DNA of 64,000 nt, taken from Pelagerythrobacter rhizovicinus (GTDB lineage: Bacteria; Pseudomonadota; Alphaproteobacteria; Sphingomonadales; Sphingomonadaceae). This document shows, one piece after another, positions 8,038-16,429 of this stretch (position 1 is the stretch's first letter; each line of letters starts with the position of its first letter). The translations under genes were made by a program, and so were the position numbers. The stretch covers positions 248,001 to 312,000 of the forward strand of contig NZ_SDPV01000001.1 in the NCBI RefSeq assembly GCF_004135625.1. Direction: 5' to 3'. Under the pieces are notes generated by a model. The model was given only the letters and a program-made list of their open reading frames with translations. It was not told the DNA's origin and ran no database searches.

Positions 8038-9024
8038 ATGCGGCCGCGGGTCGGATTCCTGGGCACGGGCTGGATCGGCCGTCATCGGATGGAGGCGCTG
8101 ATCGCCGCTGGCGCGGTCGAGGCGGCGGCCTTCGTGGAACCCGACGATGATGCCGCCAGCGCGACGCAAGCCGCCGCCCCCGGCGCGACGCGGATGCCCG
8201 ACGTCGATACGTTGCTGGAGGCGGAACTCGATGGTCTCGTCATCGCCACGCCCAGCGCAATGCACGCTCCGCAGGCGATCGCCGCGCTGGAGCGAGGGAT
8301 GGCGGTGTTCTGCCAGAAGCCGCTTGCCCGCAACGCGGAGGAGACGGGGGCGGTCATAGAAGCGGCGCGGCACGCGGACCGCTTGCTGGCGGTCGATTTC
8401 TCCTACCGCTTCACCCGGGCGGTCGAGGCGATTGCGCCGATCGTCCGTTCGGGCGAGCTCGGGCACCTCTTCGGAGCCGAACTGGTTTTTCACAACGCCT
8501 ATGGGCCGGACAAGGCGTGGTTCCGTAACCGTGCACTCTCCGGCGGGGGATGCGTCATCGATCTCGGCATCCACTTGGTCGACCTGCTTCTCTGGATGTT
8601 CGATTTTCCTGAGGTGCGGACGGTGGAATCGCACCTCTTCGCGCACGGCGAACGGCTTGCGCCTTCGCCCGACGCGGTCGAGGATTATGCGACCGTCACA
8701 CTTCGGCTCGCCGGTGGCGCGTTTGCCCGGCTGGACTGCTCGTGGAACCATCACGCCGGCTGCGACGCCGACATACGCTTCGCGGTGTTCGGCACCGAAG
8801 GTTCGGTCGCGGTGGAGAATGTCGGCGGCAGCTTCTACGACTTCGCGGCATACCGCCGCACGGGAACCCAGGCCCGAACGCTTGTCGATCCCCTGGACGA
8901 CTGGGGCGGAAGGGCGGCGGTCGCCTGGGCGCACCGTCTGGCCAGAGACCGCAGCTTCGACCGGCGCTGCGAGGAGGCGCTCGCAGTCGCGGAAGTGGTC
9001 GACCGCATCTATCGCGGCGAATGA
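8038..9024 (+). CDS. Gfo/Idh/MocA-family oxidoreductase
   Basis: Cytoplasmic NAD(P)-dependent oxidoreductase of 328 residues from the family of inositol 2-dehydrogenases and glucose-fructose oxidoreductases. The N-terminal Rossmann motif is VGFLGTGWIGRHRM, the signature CQKPLARN (family EKP-type lysine) lies near residues 97-104, and the catalytic region GGCVIDLGIHLVDLLLW carries the conserved Asp-x3-His. It follows the MDR gene by two bases. With inositol-3-phosphate synthase in the same operon, inositol oxidation or epimerisation is a reasonable guess. A GC-rich stem-loop follows. Confidence 0.87.
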   Translation: MRPRVGFLGTGWIGRHRMEALIAAGAVEAAAFVEPDDDAASATQAAAPGATRMPDVDTLLEAELDGLVIATPSAMHAPQAIAALERGMAVFCQKPLARNAEETGAVIEAARHADRLLAVDFSYRFTRAVEAIAPIVRSGELGHLFGAELVFHNAYGPDKAWFRNRALSGGGCVIDLGIHLVDLLLWMFDFPEVRTVESHLFAHGERLAPSPDAVEDYATVTLRLAGGAFARLDCSWNHHAGCDADIRFAVFGTEGSVAVENVGGSFYDFAAYRRTGTQARTLVDPLDDWGGRAAVAWAHRLARDRSFDRRCEEALAVAEVVDRIYRGE

Positions 9025-9054
9025 GATGGCCCGCTCGCGTCGATCGGGAAATCT

Positions 9055-9097
9055 GCCCGGCGCGCAGATCGTGAGAGGAGCGTTCGGCGCGCCGGGC
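9055..9097 (+). terminator. GC-rich stem-loop after the inositol operon
   Basis: GCCCGGCGCGC at 9055-9065 pairs perfectly with GCGCGCCGGGC at 9087-9097, an 11-bp stem with a 21-base loop. It lies 31 bases after the last gene of the rightward operon. There is no T-run, so it may act as a 3' mRNA stabiliser or Rho-associated end rather than a classical intrinsic terminator. Confidence 0.4.
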
Positions 9098-9155
9098 GAC
9101 TGCTCCTGACGAGAAGCAGTGCTTCGACTCCTAGCCCGCGCTTGCCCGGGGCTCG

Positions 9156-9419
9156 CTAAACTGAATCAGAAAGAACGCTATCCGTCTCGCGTGCGCCGCG
9201 GCTGATCCGGTCGGCCTGATCGACTATCCAGAGTCCATCGGCATTGGCGGTGCGGCGCAGCGTTGCGATATGGGTTCCGCCATGTGACAGCTCGGCGCAG
9301 CGGCCGGGGCGCTCATTAGCCAGATGCGGGAGCGCGTCGGCAGGACTTCTCCCCTCGAACTCGACATACTTCGCGGCGCCGAGATGGTCGTTCCGGAAAG
9401 TCAGGCGATAGGTGATCAT
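9156..9419 (-). CDS. Hypothetical protein, 87 residues
   Basis: A small predicted soluble protein with a YRLTFRNDHLGAAKYVEFEG opening that suggests a beta-strand-rich fold. It has no motif I recognise. ATG 9419 lies 18 bases after the CBS-domain gene on the same strand, so the two are probably co-transcribed. Base composition and codon use match the neighbours. Reality rests on length and position only. Confidence 0.55.
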   Translation of the reverse strand: MITYRLTFRNDHLGAAKYVEFEGRSPADALPHLANERPGRCAELSHGGTHIATLRRTANADGLWIVDQADRISRGARETDSVLSDSV

Positions 9420-9437
9420 TCGTGCTCCCGTCGCGCG

Positions 9438-9854
9438 TCAGGCCGCGATCACGTCGATGTGGCTGCCGACCTCCGCCGCGCTGGCGGAGTGCGCCCGGCG
9501 GATCTGCTCGGCGGTGATCATACCGATCACACGGTCGCGGGCGTCGATCAACGGCACCGTATCGACCTGCGCTTCGATCATCGCCAGCAGAACGCTTTGC
9601 GGATCGTCGTCCGTGCGACAGGACAGCGCCGGAGCGGTCATGAAGTCGCGGACCCGGGTAAGCCAGCCGTCCAGGCCTTCGGCGACCATCCGGATAACGA
9701 TGTCACGGTCGCTGATCGTGCCGACGAACCTGCCGTCCTGCGTCACCGGGAGAATCCTGGCGCCGGTGGCCCGCATCATCCGTGCCGCAGCTTCGAGCGT
9801 GTCAAGGTGCCTGAGACACGGCGTGTCCCCTAAACCGGCCGGGGAAGGTCTCAT
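9438..9854 (-). CDS. CBS-domain protein
   Basis: A 138-residue protein made of two CBS motifs in tandem, each giving one half of a Bateman module that usually binds adenosyl nucleotides. The first repeat includes RILPVTQDGRFVGTISDRDI and the second DTVPLIDARDRVIGMITAEQI. No catalytic domain is attached. Stand-alone CBS proteins in alphaproteobacteria are often stress-associated, which fits the neighbouring SRPBCC and alcohol dehydrogenase genes. An imperfect inverted repeat (CCTCTC at 9863, GAGAGG at 9876) lies in its 5' leader beside the GAGGAG ribosome-binding site. Confidence 0.85.
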   Translation of the reverse strand: MRPSPAGLGDTPCLRHLDTLEAAARMMRATGARILPVTQDGRFVGTISDRDIVIRMVAEGLDGWLTRVRDFMTAPALSCRTDDDPQSVLLAMIEAQVDTVPLIDARDRVIGMITAEQIRRAHSASAAEVGSHIDVIAA

Positions 9855-10001
9855 CGGATGCTCCTCTCGATTTGAGAGAGGTATTTGAAACCTCTACAGA
9901 AACTGTGCACTAAACTGCTTTAAGCGAACTGAGAAAATCGGATGAGCGGTGGCTGCTGAGCGGCGGTTCGCTGCCGGGTTCCAGCTTTCCCAACTTGCGG
10001 C

Positions 10002-11189
10002 TCATTGCTGCGCTTCCATGCCGGGCTTCAGGACCACCTTCGTCCAGGTGTTCTGCTCGTCATGGAAACAGCGATAGCCGCGCGGCGCCTCTTCGAGGGG
10101 GAGCGTGTGGCTGATGAGGAAGGTCGTGTCGACGACGCCTTCTTCGATCATCGCCAGGAGACGATCGGTATATCGCTGCACGTGCGTCTGGCCGGCCCGA
10201 ACCTGTATGCCCTTTTCCATCAATGCGCCGAGGGGAAACTTGTCGGTCATCCCGCCATAGACGCCGGGTACGGATAGCCGGCCGCCGGGCCTCACGGCGA
10301 GCAGCGCCTGCTTGGATGCGCTAGCCCGGTCGATGCCGATACCGACTTTCTGCTTCACTACGTCGATGATGTTGTCGATGGCAAAGCCGTGCGCTTCCAT
10401 CCCCACCGCATCGATCGCCGCGTCGATGCCGATGCCGCCCGTCATTTCCAGCAGTGCCTCGCGCACGTGGCTTTCGCGGAAGTTTATGGTCTCGGCGCCG
10501 AGCTTATGGGCGAGTTCCAGCCGGTGCGGGTAATGATCGATCCCGATGACGCGCGCGGCACCCATTGCAAGCGCCGCCTGGATCGCGAACAGCCCGACCG
10601 GTCCGCAGCCCCACACGGCGACGGTGTCGTCCGGCTGGATCTCGGCGTTTTCCGCGGCCATCCAGCCGGTGGGGAGGATGTCGGAGAGGAACAGGACCTT
10701 CTCGTCCTCGAGATGATCCGGCACGACGACCGGGCCGACGTCGGAGAACGGCACGCGGACATATTCCGCCTGGCCTCCGGAGTACCCGCCGGTCAGATGG
10801 GAATATCCGAACAGGCCCGCCATCGGATGGCCATAGAGTGCTGCCGAGGCATCCTGCTTCTCGACCGGATTGGAGTTTTCGCACGCCGAATACTGTTCGA
10901 CCCTGCAGTGGAAACAACCGCCGCAGCTGATGGTGAACGGCACCACCACCCGCTGACCCTTGCGCAGGGTGCTGGCCGGACCGGTCTCAACCACCTCGCC
11001 CATGAACTCGTGGCCGAGGATATCGCCCGCCATGAGGCCGGGGATCACACCGTCGTAGAGGTGCAGGTCCGATCCGCAGATCGCGGTGCTCGTCACTTTG
11101 ACGATCGCGTCGCGCGGATTGACGATCTCTGGATCATCGACGGTTTCGACCCGGACGTCCTTGGTGCCGTGCCATGTCAGCGCTCGCAT
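10002..11189 (-). CDS. Zinc-dependent alcohol dehydrogenase (formaldehyde dehydrogenase-like)
   Basis: Medium-chain alcohol dehydrogenase of 395 residues, probably cytoplasmic. Catalytic-zinc ligands are in STAICGSDLHLYDG and GHEFMGEVVE. The structural-zinc cysteines are in ISCGGCFHCRVEQYSACEN. The cofactor fold has VAVWGCGPVGLFAIQAALAMG. The 395-residue length and the insert after the structural zinc loop match the glutathione-independent formaldehyde dehydrogenase-like subgroup of threonine-dehydrogenase-type MDRs. The start codon overlaps the SRPBCC stop (TGATG), so the two are translated together. The substrate is not set by sequence. Confidence 0.88.
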   Translation of the reverse strand: MRALTWHGTKDVRVETVDDPEIVNPRDAIVKVTSTAICGSDLHLYDGVIPGLMAGDILGHEFMGEVVETGPASTLRKGQRVVVPFTISCGGCFHCRVEQYSACENSNPVEKQDASAALYGHPMAGLFGYSHLTGGYSGGQAEYVRVPFSDVGPVVVPDHLEDEKVLFLSDILPTGWMAAENAEIQPDDTVAVWGCGPVGLFAIQAALAMGAARVIGIDHYPHRLELAHKLGAETINFRESHVREALLEMTGGIGIDAAIDAVGMEAHGFAIDNIIDVVKQKVGIGIDRASASKQALLAVRPGGRLSVPGVYGGMTDKFPLGALMEKGIQVRAGQTHVQRYTDRLLAMIEEGVVDTTFLISHTLPLEEAPRGYRCFHDEQNTWTKVVLKPGMEAQQ

Positions 11190-11845
11190 CAGGCATTCTC
11201 CATCTTGGCCGCGCGCGTCGCATCGTTACGGCGGGCCGACGTGGCGATCTCGCCGGTCTCCATCAGCATCTTGAATCGCTTGAGGTCGTGGCGCGCCTGG
11301 ACTTCGGGTTCGCGCCGGAAGAGCTTGGCCACGGCGCGGCCGGCTTCTCCCATCGGCGGGGCGTAAGCGATGATCAGCCCGACGCGAGTGCCCCGTTCGC
11401 CCGGCGCATCCTCGAACGTTACCCGGCCTTCGGTATCGATGTCCGATCCTTCGACCGAACGCCACGCAATGAGTTCGCCGTCCACCTCGCGCGCAATCCG
11501 CGTCTCGACCTCGACGGACTGCCCCGCGGGCGCGCGGATAGTCCAGACCCAGTGGCCCGGCGCGCCGGCGGCCGAGACGTCGGTGAGATTTTCCATGAAC
11601 CGCGGAAGGTTCGTGAAGTCGCGCCAGAAGGCGAAGAGCTCGGCGCGGGGCCTGGCAATCGTCACGCTTCGCCCCACGACTTCGTAGCGACCGAAATCCC
11701 GCCGTGCGGTGAAGCCGGGGGCATCGTCGGCGGGGTGATCGCGGCGCCTGCGCCTGTTCTGCTGCTTTGCCGCGAGGGCGATTGCGCCCGCCGCCAGTGC
11801 AATACCCGCGGCGAGGGCGCCGTGAGATCGTCCGTGTGAAGTCAT
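11189..11845 (-). CDS. SRPBCC (START/cyclase-like) family membrane-anchored protein
   Basis: A 218-residue protein with a short N-terminal hydrophobic segment (ALAAGIALAAGAIALAA, about residues 9-25), an Arg-rich stop-transfer patch, then an SRPBCC ligand-binding fold (VGRSVTIARPRAELFAFWRDF through EVQARHDLKRFKMLMETGE). Such proteins bind hydrophobic ligands. ATG 11845 is chosen because GGGGAA lies 9 bases upstream; the in-frame start at 11965 would add 40 residues without family similarity. It overlaps the alcohol dehydrogenase by one base. Function is unknown; a lipid-linked stress role is inference. Confidence 0.8.
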   Translation of the reverse strand: MTSHGRSHGALAAGIALAAGAIALAAKQQNRRRRRDHPADDAPGFTARRDFGRYEVVGRSVTIARPRAELFAFWRDFTNLPRFMENLTDVSAAGAPGHWVWTIRAPAGQSVEVETRIAREVDGELIAWRSVEGSDIDTEGRVTFEDAPGERGTRVGLIIAYAPPMGEAGRAVAKLFRREPEVQARHDLKRFKMLMETGEIATSARRNDATRAAKMENA

Positions 11846-12025
11846 CGCGTCATTTCCCCGTTGTTCCCTCTGGTTCAACGAAGTCGCGCGGTTTCGTTTC
11901 ACAGTGTTCGCAACTTCGTCCCGTTCGCGGCACGTCCTGTCCAAATCGCTGAAAACGAACGCCAATTCATAACATGGATTAAGCTATCACAGGCCTGCCG
12001 GAGCCGTGCCTTTTCGCCGCGGCGG

Positions 12026-12736
12026 CTAGAGCCTGTTGGATCTTCGTCCGAGGCTTCGCGCCAGACCGATCGGATCGTGCAGCGTCACCTTCCCACTGCG
12101 CCAGGAGAGGTCGCCGCTTCTGCGGCAGGCTTGCAGGGTCCGGTTCAGGTGGACCGGGGTGAGCCCCAATGCATCGGCGAAGCATTCCTGCGTCAGCGGC
12201 ATGGCGAAGGTGTTGCCTTCGGCTTCTCCCGATCGCTGGAGCCTCTCGAGCAGTTCGAGCAGAAGGTCGCACACACGTTCGCGCGCATCCATGCGCCCGA
12301 GGCGGGTGATGTTATCGATCAGCTGAAGACGCTGCGCGAGCCGCTCCCTTTCGTAAGCCTCGAACAGACCGGAGCCCGGTTGCGCCTCCGGCGCGGCACA
12401 CAGGACGATGTCGTCCAGAGCGACTTGCGAGGTAAGCGCGCGCTCCTGACAACTCCAGTTCCGGCCGAAGAGCTCGCCCGCGAGAGTGAAGCCGGCAATC
12501 TGGCGGCGGCCGTCGGGGAGGATGCGCTGCTGCGCGACCCATCCGCGCAACAGCAACGTCGGTTTCGCCGGCTCGGCTCCTTCGCGAACGATTTCGGTCC
12601 GCGCGGGGAGGAAGTGCGCGTCGGCAGCCGCCTGCTCGATCTTGTGCAAGTCGTGTTCGGTCAACCGGGCGAGTGAGCCGAGGCGGCGCACGGCTGCCTG
12701 CTCCGGCCGCGAGACGGCGTAAGTGCGCTTCAGCAT
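12026..12736 (-). CDS. Crp/Fnr-family transcriptional regulator
   Basis: A 236-residue DNA-binding regulator. The N-terminal half is a cyclic-nucleotide-binding beta roll (EIVREGAEPAKPTLLLRGWVAQQRILPDGRRQI). The C-terminal winged helix has LTQECFADALGLTPVHLNRTL as recognition region. There is no Fnr-type Cys cluster, so it is not an iron-sulfur oxygen sensor, and the ligand is unknown. It overlaps the upstream receiver gene by seven bases, making kinase, receiver and Crp regulator one transcription unit. Confidence 0.88.
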   Translation of the reverse strand: MLKRTYAVSRPEQAAVRRLGSLARLTEHDLHKIEQAAADAHFLPARTEIVREGAEPAKPTLLLRGWVAQQRILPDGRRQIAGFTLAGELFGRNWSCQERALTSQVALDDIVLCAAPEAQPGSGLFEAYERERLAQRLQLIDNITRLGRMDARERVCDLLLELLERLQRSGEAEGNTFAMPLTQECFADALGLTPVHLNRTLQACRRSGDLSWRSGKVTLHDPIGLARSLGRRSNRL

Positions 12737-13104
12737 CGACCATCCTTCATCATGCTGTGAAGGACGGAAACCAGTTCCTCGTCGCCGGTCGGCTTCGTCA
12801 GCCGTGGCTGCGAGACGTACGGCTCCGGCAGGTGCCAGCCGTCGTATCCGGTGACGAACAGGACCGGCACATTCTCACCGATCAGGCGATCGGCCAGCCG
12901 GTAGGATGTTTTCGAGCCCAGTTCGATGTCGAGGATTGCCGCGTCCGGCGCATGCGTCCCGAGCGTGTCATTGGCTTCGGCGACGCTCCCCACCGGACCG
13001 ATGACGATCATGCCGTCGCGCTGCAGCACGCGCGCCATATCGGCCGCGATAAAGTAGTCGTCCTCGACCACCAGAATCCGCTTGCCCTTCAGCAGGTCAC
13101 GCAT
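12730..13104 (-). CDS. Single-domain response regulator (receiver)
   Basis: A 124-residue CheY-like receiver without output domain. The acidic pair is VVEDDYFI, the phospho-acceptor Asp is in AAILDIELG and the conserved Lys in RLTKPTG. ATG 13104 overlaps the kinase stop by eight bases; the open frame to 13143 only adds Arg/Pro-rich residues. Stand-alone receivers next to HWE kinases usually take the phosphate from that kinase or drain it, which is the likely role here. Confidence 0.87.
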   Translation of the reverse strand: MRDLLKGKRILVVEDDYFIAADMARVLQRDGMIVIGPVGSVAEANDTLGTHAPDAAILDIELGSKTSYRLADRLIGENVPVLFVTGYDGWHLPEPYVSQPRLTKPTGDEELVSVLHSMMKDGRC

Positions 13105-14338
13105 CGGGTGCCTCCGCTCCGGCCGAGGCTCCGCTTGTGCCAAGCGGGGTCGAGATGCAGCAGCGCACGCCGCCGCGGCCGATATCCAGCCGTGTTTCGG
13201 CGCCCAGACGGTAAGGGAGCGCCTTCTCGATCAACTCTTTTCCGAATCCGTCTCGCTGTCCCACCACAGACACGATTGGTACTCCTGTTTCGATCCAACT
13301 TAGGTTCAGGATCCGGCGCGCGCGCCCATCCATGTTAACTGTCCAGCGTATTTCCAGCGCCGCGCCCGGGATCTTGAACGCTCCGAACTTGATTGCGTTC
13401 ATCGTCAGCTCGTGAATGGCGAGACCGATGTTCTCCGCGGCGGTGGCGTCGATGTGGACCTGGGGGCCGCCGATCGTGAGGGCGGAACCGTCGCTCTGAC
13501 CCACGCTGAGGAGCTCGTCCCGGATCATCACTTCGAGGTCCACCAGCCCGGACGGGTTCTGTGCGACGATCACCTGCGTCCGTGCCAGCGCATCGAGCCG
13601 GCCCTTGAAGTGCATGGCAGCTTCCTGGATGTCGGAACTCGTTTCGACGGTGCGCGAGAACACGTATCTCACGATCGAGAGCATGTTGCGCACCCGGTGC
13701 TGCAGCTCGGCAACGAGCACCTGGTGCCGCTCGATCGAACGGTGGATGGTCTGGGCTCCATAGCGGGCCTGCTCTTCGTGCAGGGCCGGGCCCAGTCGGT
13801 GAGCGGCGCTTGCGAACCCTGATAGCGAGCTCATCAGGCGCAGATCTTCGCTATCGAATTCGCGCTGCTCGTCGTGGGAAAGCAACCAGATGATGCCGAC
13901 GGGGTCGGCGCCGTCGTGGAAGGGTACGAGCAGGGCCTCGTGAACCGGTGCACCGCTGCCCGTTTCGGTCTCCGTGGGCGGGGGCTGCTCGATCAACAGT
14001 GGCCGGTTCTGCGCAATTGCCCGGTCGCATGGCTCGGCGTCGAAGCCCGGCGTCTCGTCGCAGTCGTGCCAAGCTCCCGCAAGCGCGATCTCGCGGAGCC
14101 TGCGCGAGCCGTCGCTACCGGCGAGAACGCTGATGCCTGCTGAATCAGCCAAGTCCGAACCCACGAGCAGATCGCAGATCTCCTGCGCGAGCCGGTCCGG
14201 CTTCCTGGCGAGCATCGATGCGAGTGCAGCGAGCAACTCGGCTTCCAGCTTGTAGTCCGGCGGCCGAGAGGAGCGGTACTTCAGCGACTCGATCGTTCGA
14301 TCAGCACCGAGGCCCGCGGGCTTCATACTCGGCGTCAT
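13097..14338 (-). CDS. GAF-domain HWE-family sensor histidine kinase
   Basis: A 413-residue cytoplasmic sensor kinase with no membrane segment. A GAF domain spans roughly residues 30-200 (AGISVLAGSDGSRRLREIAL, LLVPFHDGADPVGIIWLLS). The H-box is ELQHRVRNMLSIVRYVFSRT, the FKGRLDALARTQ stretch follows as in HWE/HisKA_2 kinases, and the N-box is HELTMNAIKFGA. The start is uncertain: ATG 14338 is preferred, while the open frame to 14512 adds a Pro/Ser-rich stretch reaching the divergent regulator. It leads the kinase-receiver-Crp operon. The stimulus is unknown. Confidence 0.85.
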   Translation of the reverse strand: MTPSMKPAGLGADRTIESLKYRSSRPPDYKLEAELLAALASMLARKPDRLAQEICDLLVGSDLADSAGISVLAGSDGSRRLREIALAGAWHDCDETPGFDAEPCDRAIAQNRPLLIEQPPPTETETGSGAPVHEALLVPFHDGADPVGIIWLLSHDEQREFDSEDLRLMSSLSGFASAAHRLGPALHEEQARYGAQTIHRSIERHQVLVAELQHRVRNMLSIVRYVFSRTVETSSDIQEAAMHFKGRLDALARTQVIVAQNPSGLVDLEVMIRDELLSVGQSDGSALTIGGPQVHIDATAAENIGLAIHELTMNAIKFGAFKIPGAALEIRWTVNMDGRARRILNLSWIETGVPIVSVVGQRDGFGKELIEKALPYRLGAETRLDIGRGGVRCCISTPLGTSGASAGAEAPDA

Positions 14339-14476
14339 GAAAAGCGAATGACGATCGAAGAACGAAGTTCCCTCCCCGGCGCTCGAAGCAGGGTTCGGGA
14401 CCGGGAACTCGCTGGAATGGGGCTGTGCGGTCTGGCCGCCGGACGAGCCGTCTGCCAGCCCAGGAGGTCGCAGATA

Positions 14477-14492
14477 CCCAACAATTATTGGG
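14477..14492. promoter_or_regulatory. Near-palindrome between the HWE kinase and LuxR regulator
   Basis: CCCAACAATTATTGGG is a 16-base palindrome broken at one symmetric pair of positions. It lies between divergent kinase and response-regulator genes, 62 bases upstream of the regulator ATG. It is the only AT-rich patch in a GC-rich region and could be an operator. Confidence 0.3.
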
Positions 14493-14553
14493 GCTTGCGC
14501 CGTGGACGGCATCGGAGGCAGATCATGGTTTGCCTCGCAGAGCGGATGCGGCG

Positions 14554-15171
14554 ATGATCACCAAGCACAGAATTCTCATCGTCGACGATCATCCGATCAC
14601 GCAGAGCGGGCTCCGCCTGCTGTTCTCGAAATTCGACCGCTATGAAGTCGTGGAGGCGCTCGATCGGGGTGCGACCGCCAGCGCGTTCATCAAGTCGCAG
14701 CCGGTCGACATCGTCATCCTCGATCTCAACATGCCCGACGTTCGGGGCGTGAACATCCTCGCGGAGATCGTCGGTTCGCACGACATGACCGTGATAATTC
14801 TCACCGGCGAAAGTCAGTTCCGCGAGATCGACTACGCGCTCAAGCTCGGTGCGCGCGGAGCTGTGAGCAAGGCCGACCCGCCGGATGAGATCATCGCCGC
14901 TTGCGATGCAGCGCTCGCGGGCGAGGTCTATCTTTCGCCGGAGATCGGCCGGGGTCTCAGTCGGCTGGCGGAATCCCCCGTCGCGCTGTCGTCTCGTCAG
15001 ATGGCGATCCTGCACTATCTGGCGCAGGGAGAAAGCAACAAGGAAATCTCCTATCGCCTGTCGATCGCGCAGCCGACCGTCTCGTTCCACATCGCCGAAC
15101 TACGGCGCAAGCTCGACGTTTCGAACAACCGCAAGATCGGTGCGCGGGTGACGGCGCGGTTCGTCTTCTGA
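14554..15171 (+). CDS. LuxR/FixJ-family response regulator
   Basis: A 205-residue two-domain regulator. The receiver domain has LIVDDHPITQSG, phospho-acceptor Asp in VDIVILDLNMPDVRG and GARGAVSKADPPDEI with the conserved Lys. The C-terminal LuxR-type helix-turn-helix is LSSRQMAILHYLAQGESNKEISYRLSIAQPTVSFHI. ATG 14554 aligns the receiver with family starts. It is divergent from the HWE kinase, its plausible partner. The hairpin at 15197 terminates it. Confidence 0.9.
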   Translation: MITKHRILIVDDHPITQSGLRLLFSKFDRYEVVEALDRGATASAFIKSQPVDIVILDLNMPDVRGVNILAEIVGSHDMTVIILTGESQFREIDYALKLGARGAVSKADPPDEIIAACDAALAGEVYLSPEIGRGLSRLAESPVALSSRQMAILHYLAQGESNKEISYRLSIAQPTVSFHIAELRRKLDVSNNRKIGARVTARFVF

Positions 15172-15196
15172 CGATCTGAACCCTAGACGGCGGAAG

Positions 15197-15228
15197 GGCC
15201 GGGGCGGCAGTGCCGCTCCGGCCTTTTT
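15197..15228 (+). terminator. Intrinsic terminator after the LuxR-type regulator
   Basis: GGCCGG..CGGCA pairs with TGCCG..CCGGCC (15197-15223) and is followed by TTTTT (15224-15228). It lies 25 bases after the regulator stop and before the convergent acyl-CoA dehydrogenase. Confidence 0.8.
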
Positions 15229-15246
15229 CGTGCGCTGCCTAGCCGG

Positions 15247-16416
15247 TCAGTAGCTGCGCGGCATGCCGAGGACGTGCTCGGCGAGGTAGGAGAGGATCAG
15301 GTTGGTCGAGATTGGCGCCACCTGATAGAGGCGCGTCTCGCGGAACTTGCGCTCCACGTCGTACTCTTCCGCGAAGCCGAACCCGCCGTGCGTCTGGATG
15401 CAGGCATTGCCCGCCTCGACCGAGGCGTCGGCGGCGAGCATCTTGGCCATGTTCGCTTCCGCGCCCATCGGCTTGCCCGCTTCGTAGAGCCGCGCCGCCT
15501 CGCGCACCATCAGCTCGGCCGCGCGCATGTTGGCGTAGGCGCGGGCGATCGGGAAGGATACGCCCTGGTTGGCGCCGATCGGACGGCCGAAGACCTGCCG
15601 CTCCTTCGCATAGTCGCTCGCCCTGGCGAGGAACCACTTGGCATCGCCGACGCATTCGGCGGCGATCAGCGTCCGCTCCGCATTCATGCCCGAAAGGATG
15701 TAGCGGAAGCCCTTGCCTTCCTCGCCCACCAGCGCACTCGCCGGAATGCGCATGTTGTCGAAGAACACCTCGGTCGTCGCGTGGTTCATCATCGTGCGGA
15801 TCGGCCGGATCGTCAGCGACTTGCCCGCGACCTCGCGCATGTCGACGATGAAGGTGGAAAGGCCATCGGTCTTCTTCGCCACCTGCTCGCGCGGGGTCGT
15901 GCGCGCGAGCAGCAGCATCAGGTCCGAGTGCTCGGCGCGGCTGGTCCAGATCTTCTGTCCGTTGACGACGTATTCGTCCCCCTCGCGCACGGCCGTGGTG
16001 CGCAGCGCGGTCGTGTCGGTGCCGCTGGTCGGCTCGGTGACGCCGAAGGCCTGGAGGCGCAGCTCGCCGCTGGCAATCCGGGGCAGGTATTCGCGCTTCT
16101 GTTCCTCAGACCCGTGCCGCAGGATCGTGCCCATGATGTACATCTGCGCGTGGCAGGCGCCGCCGTTGCACCCTTCCGCCTGGATCGTCTCGAGGATCGC
16201 TGCCGCCGCGGACAGGCCGAGGCCGGAGCCGCCGTATTCCTCGGGGATCAGGACCGAGAGATAGCCCGCCTCGGTCAGCGCGCGCACGAACGCGGTTGGA
16301 TATTCGCGCGCCGCGTCGAGCTTGCGCCAGTATTCGCCGGGAAACTGCGCACAGAGCCGCCGCACGCCTTCGCGGATCTCGGGAAAGTCCTCGGTATCGT
16401 AAGGGCTGAGATTCAT
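15247..16416 (-). CDS. Acyl-CoA dehydrogenase
   Basis: FAD-dependent cytoplasmic enzyme of 389 residues that makes the trans-2 double bond in acyl-CoA thioesters. Family signatures are LQAFGVTEPTSGTDTTAL (FAD/substrate loop), RVFGRPIGANQGVSFPIA, and QTHGGFGFAEEYDVERKFRETR with the C-terminal helix. The usual catalytic Glu region at the end reads YDVERKFRETRLYQVAP, as in isovaleryl/short-branched-chain types. It is third in a leftward operon with an alpha/beta hydrolase and a thiolase. Chain-length preference cannot be read from sequence. Confidence 0.92.
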   Translation of the reverse strand: MNLSPYDTEDFPEIREGVRRLCAQFPGEYWRKLDAAREYPTAFVRALTEAGYLSVLIPEEYGGSGLGLSAAAAILETIQAEGCNGGACHAQMYIMGTILRHGSEEQKREYLPRIASGELRLQAFGVTEPTSGTDTTALRTTAVREGDEYVVNGQKIWTSRAEHSDLMLLLARTTPREQVAKKTDGLSTFIVDMREVAGKSLTIRPIRTMMNHATTEVFFDNMRIPASALVGEEGKGFRYILSGMNAERTLIAAECVGDAKWFLARASDYAKERQVFGRPIGANQGVSFPIARAYANMRAAELMVREAARLYEAGKPMGAEANMAKMLAADASVEAGNACIQTHGGFGFAEEYDVERKFRETRLYQVAPISTNLILSYLAEHVLGMPRSY

Positions 16417-16429
16417 GATGCTCCGCCGC

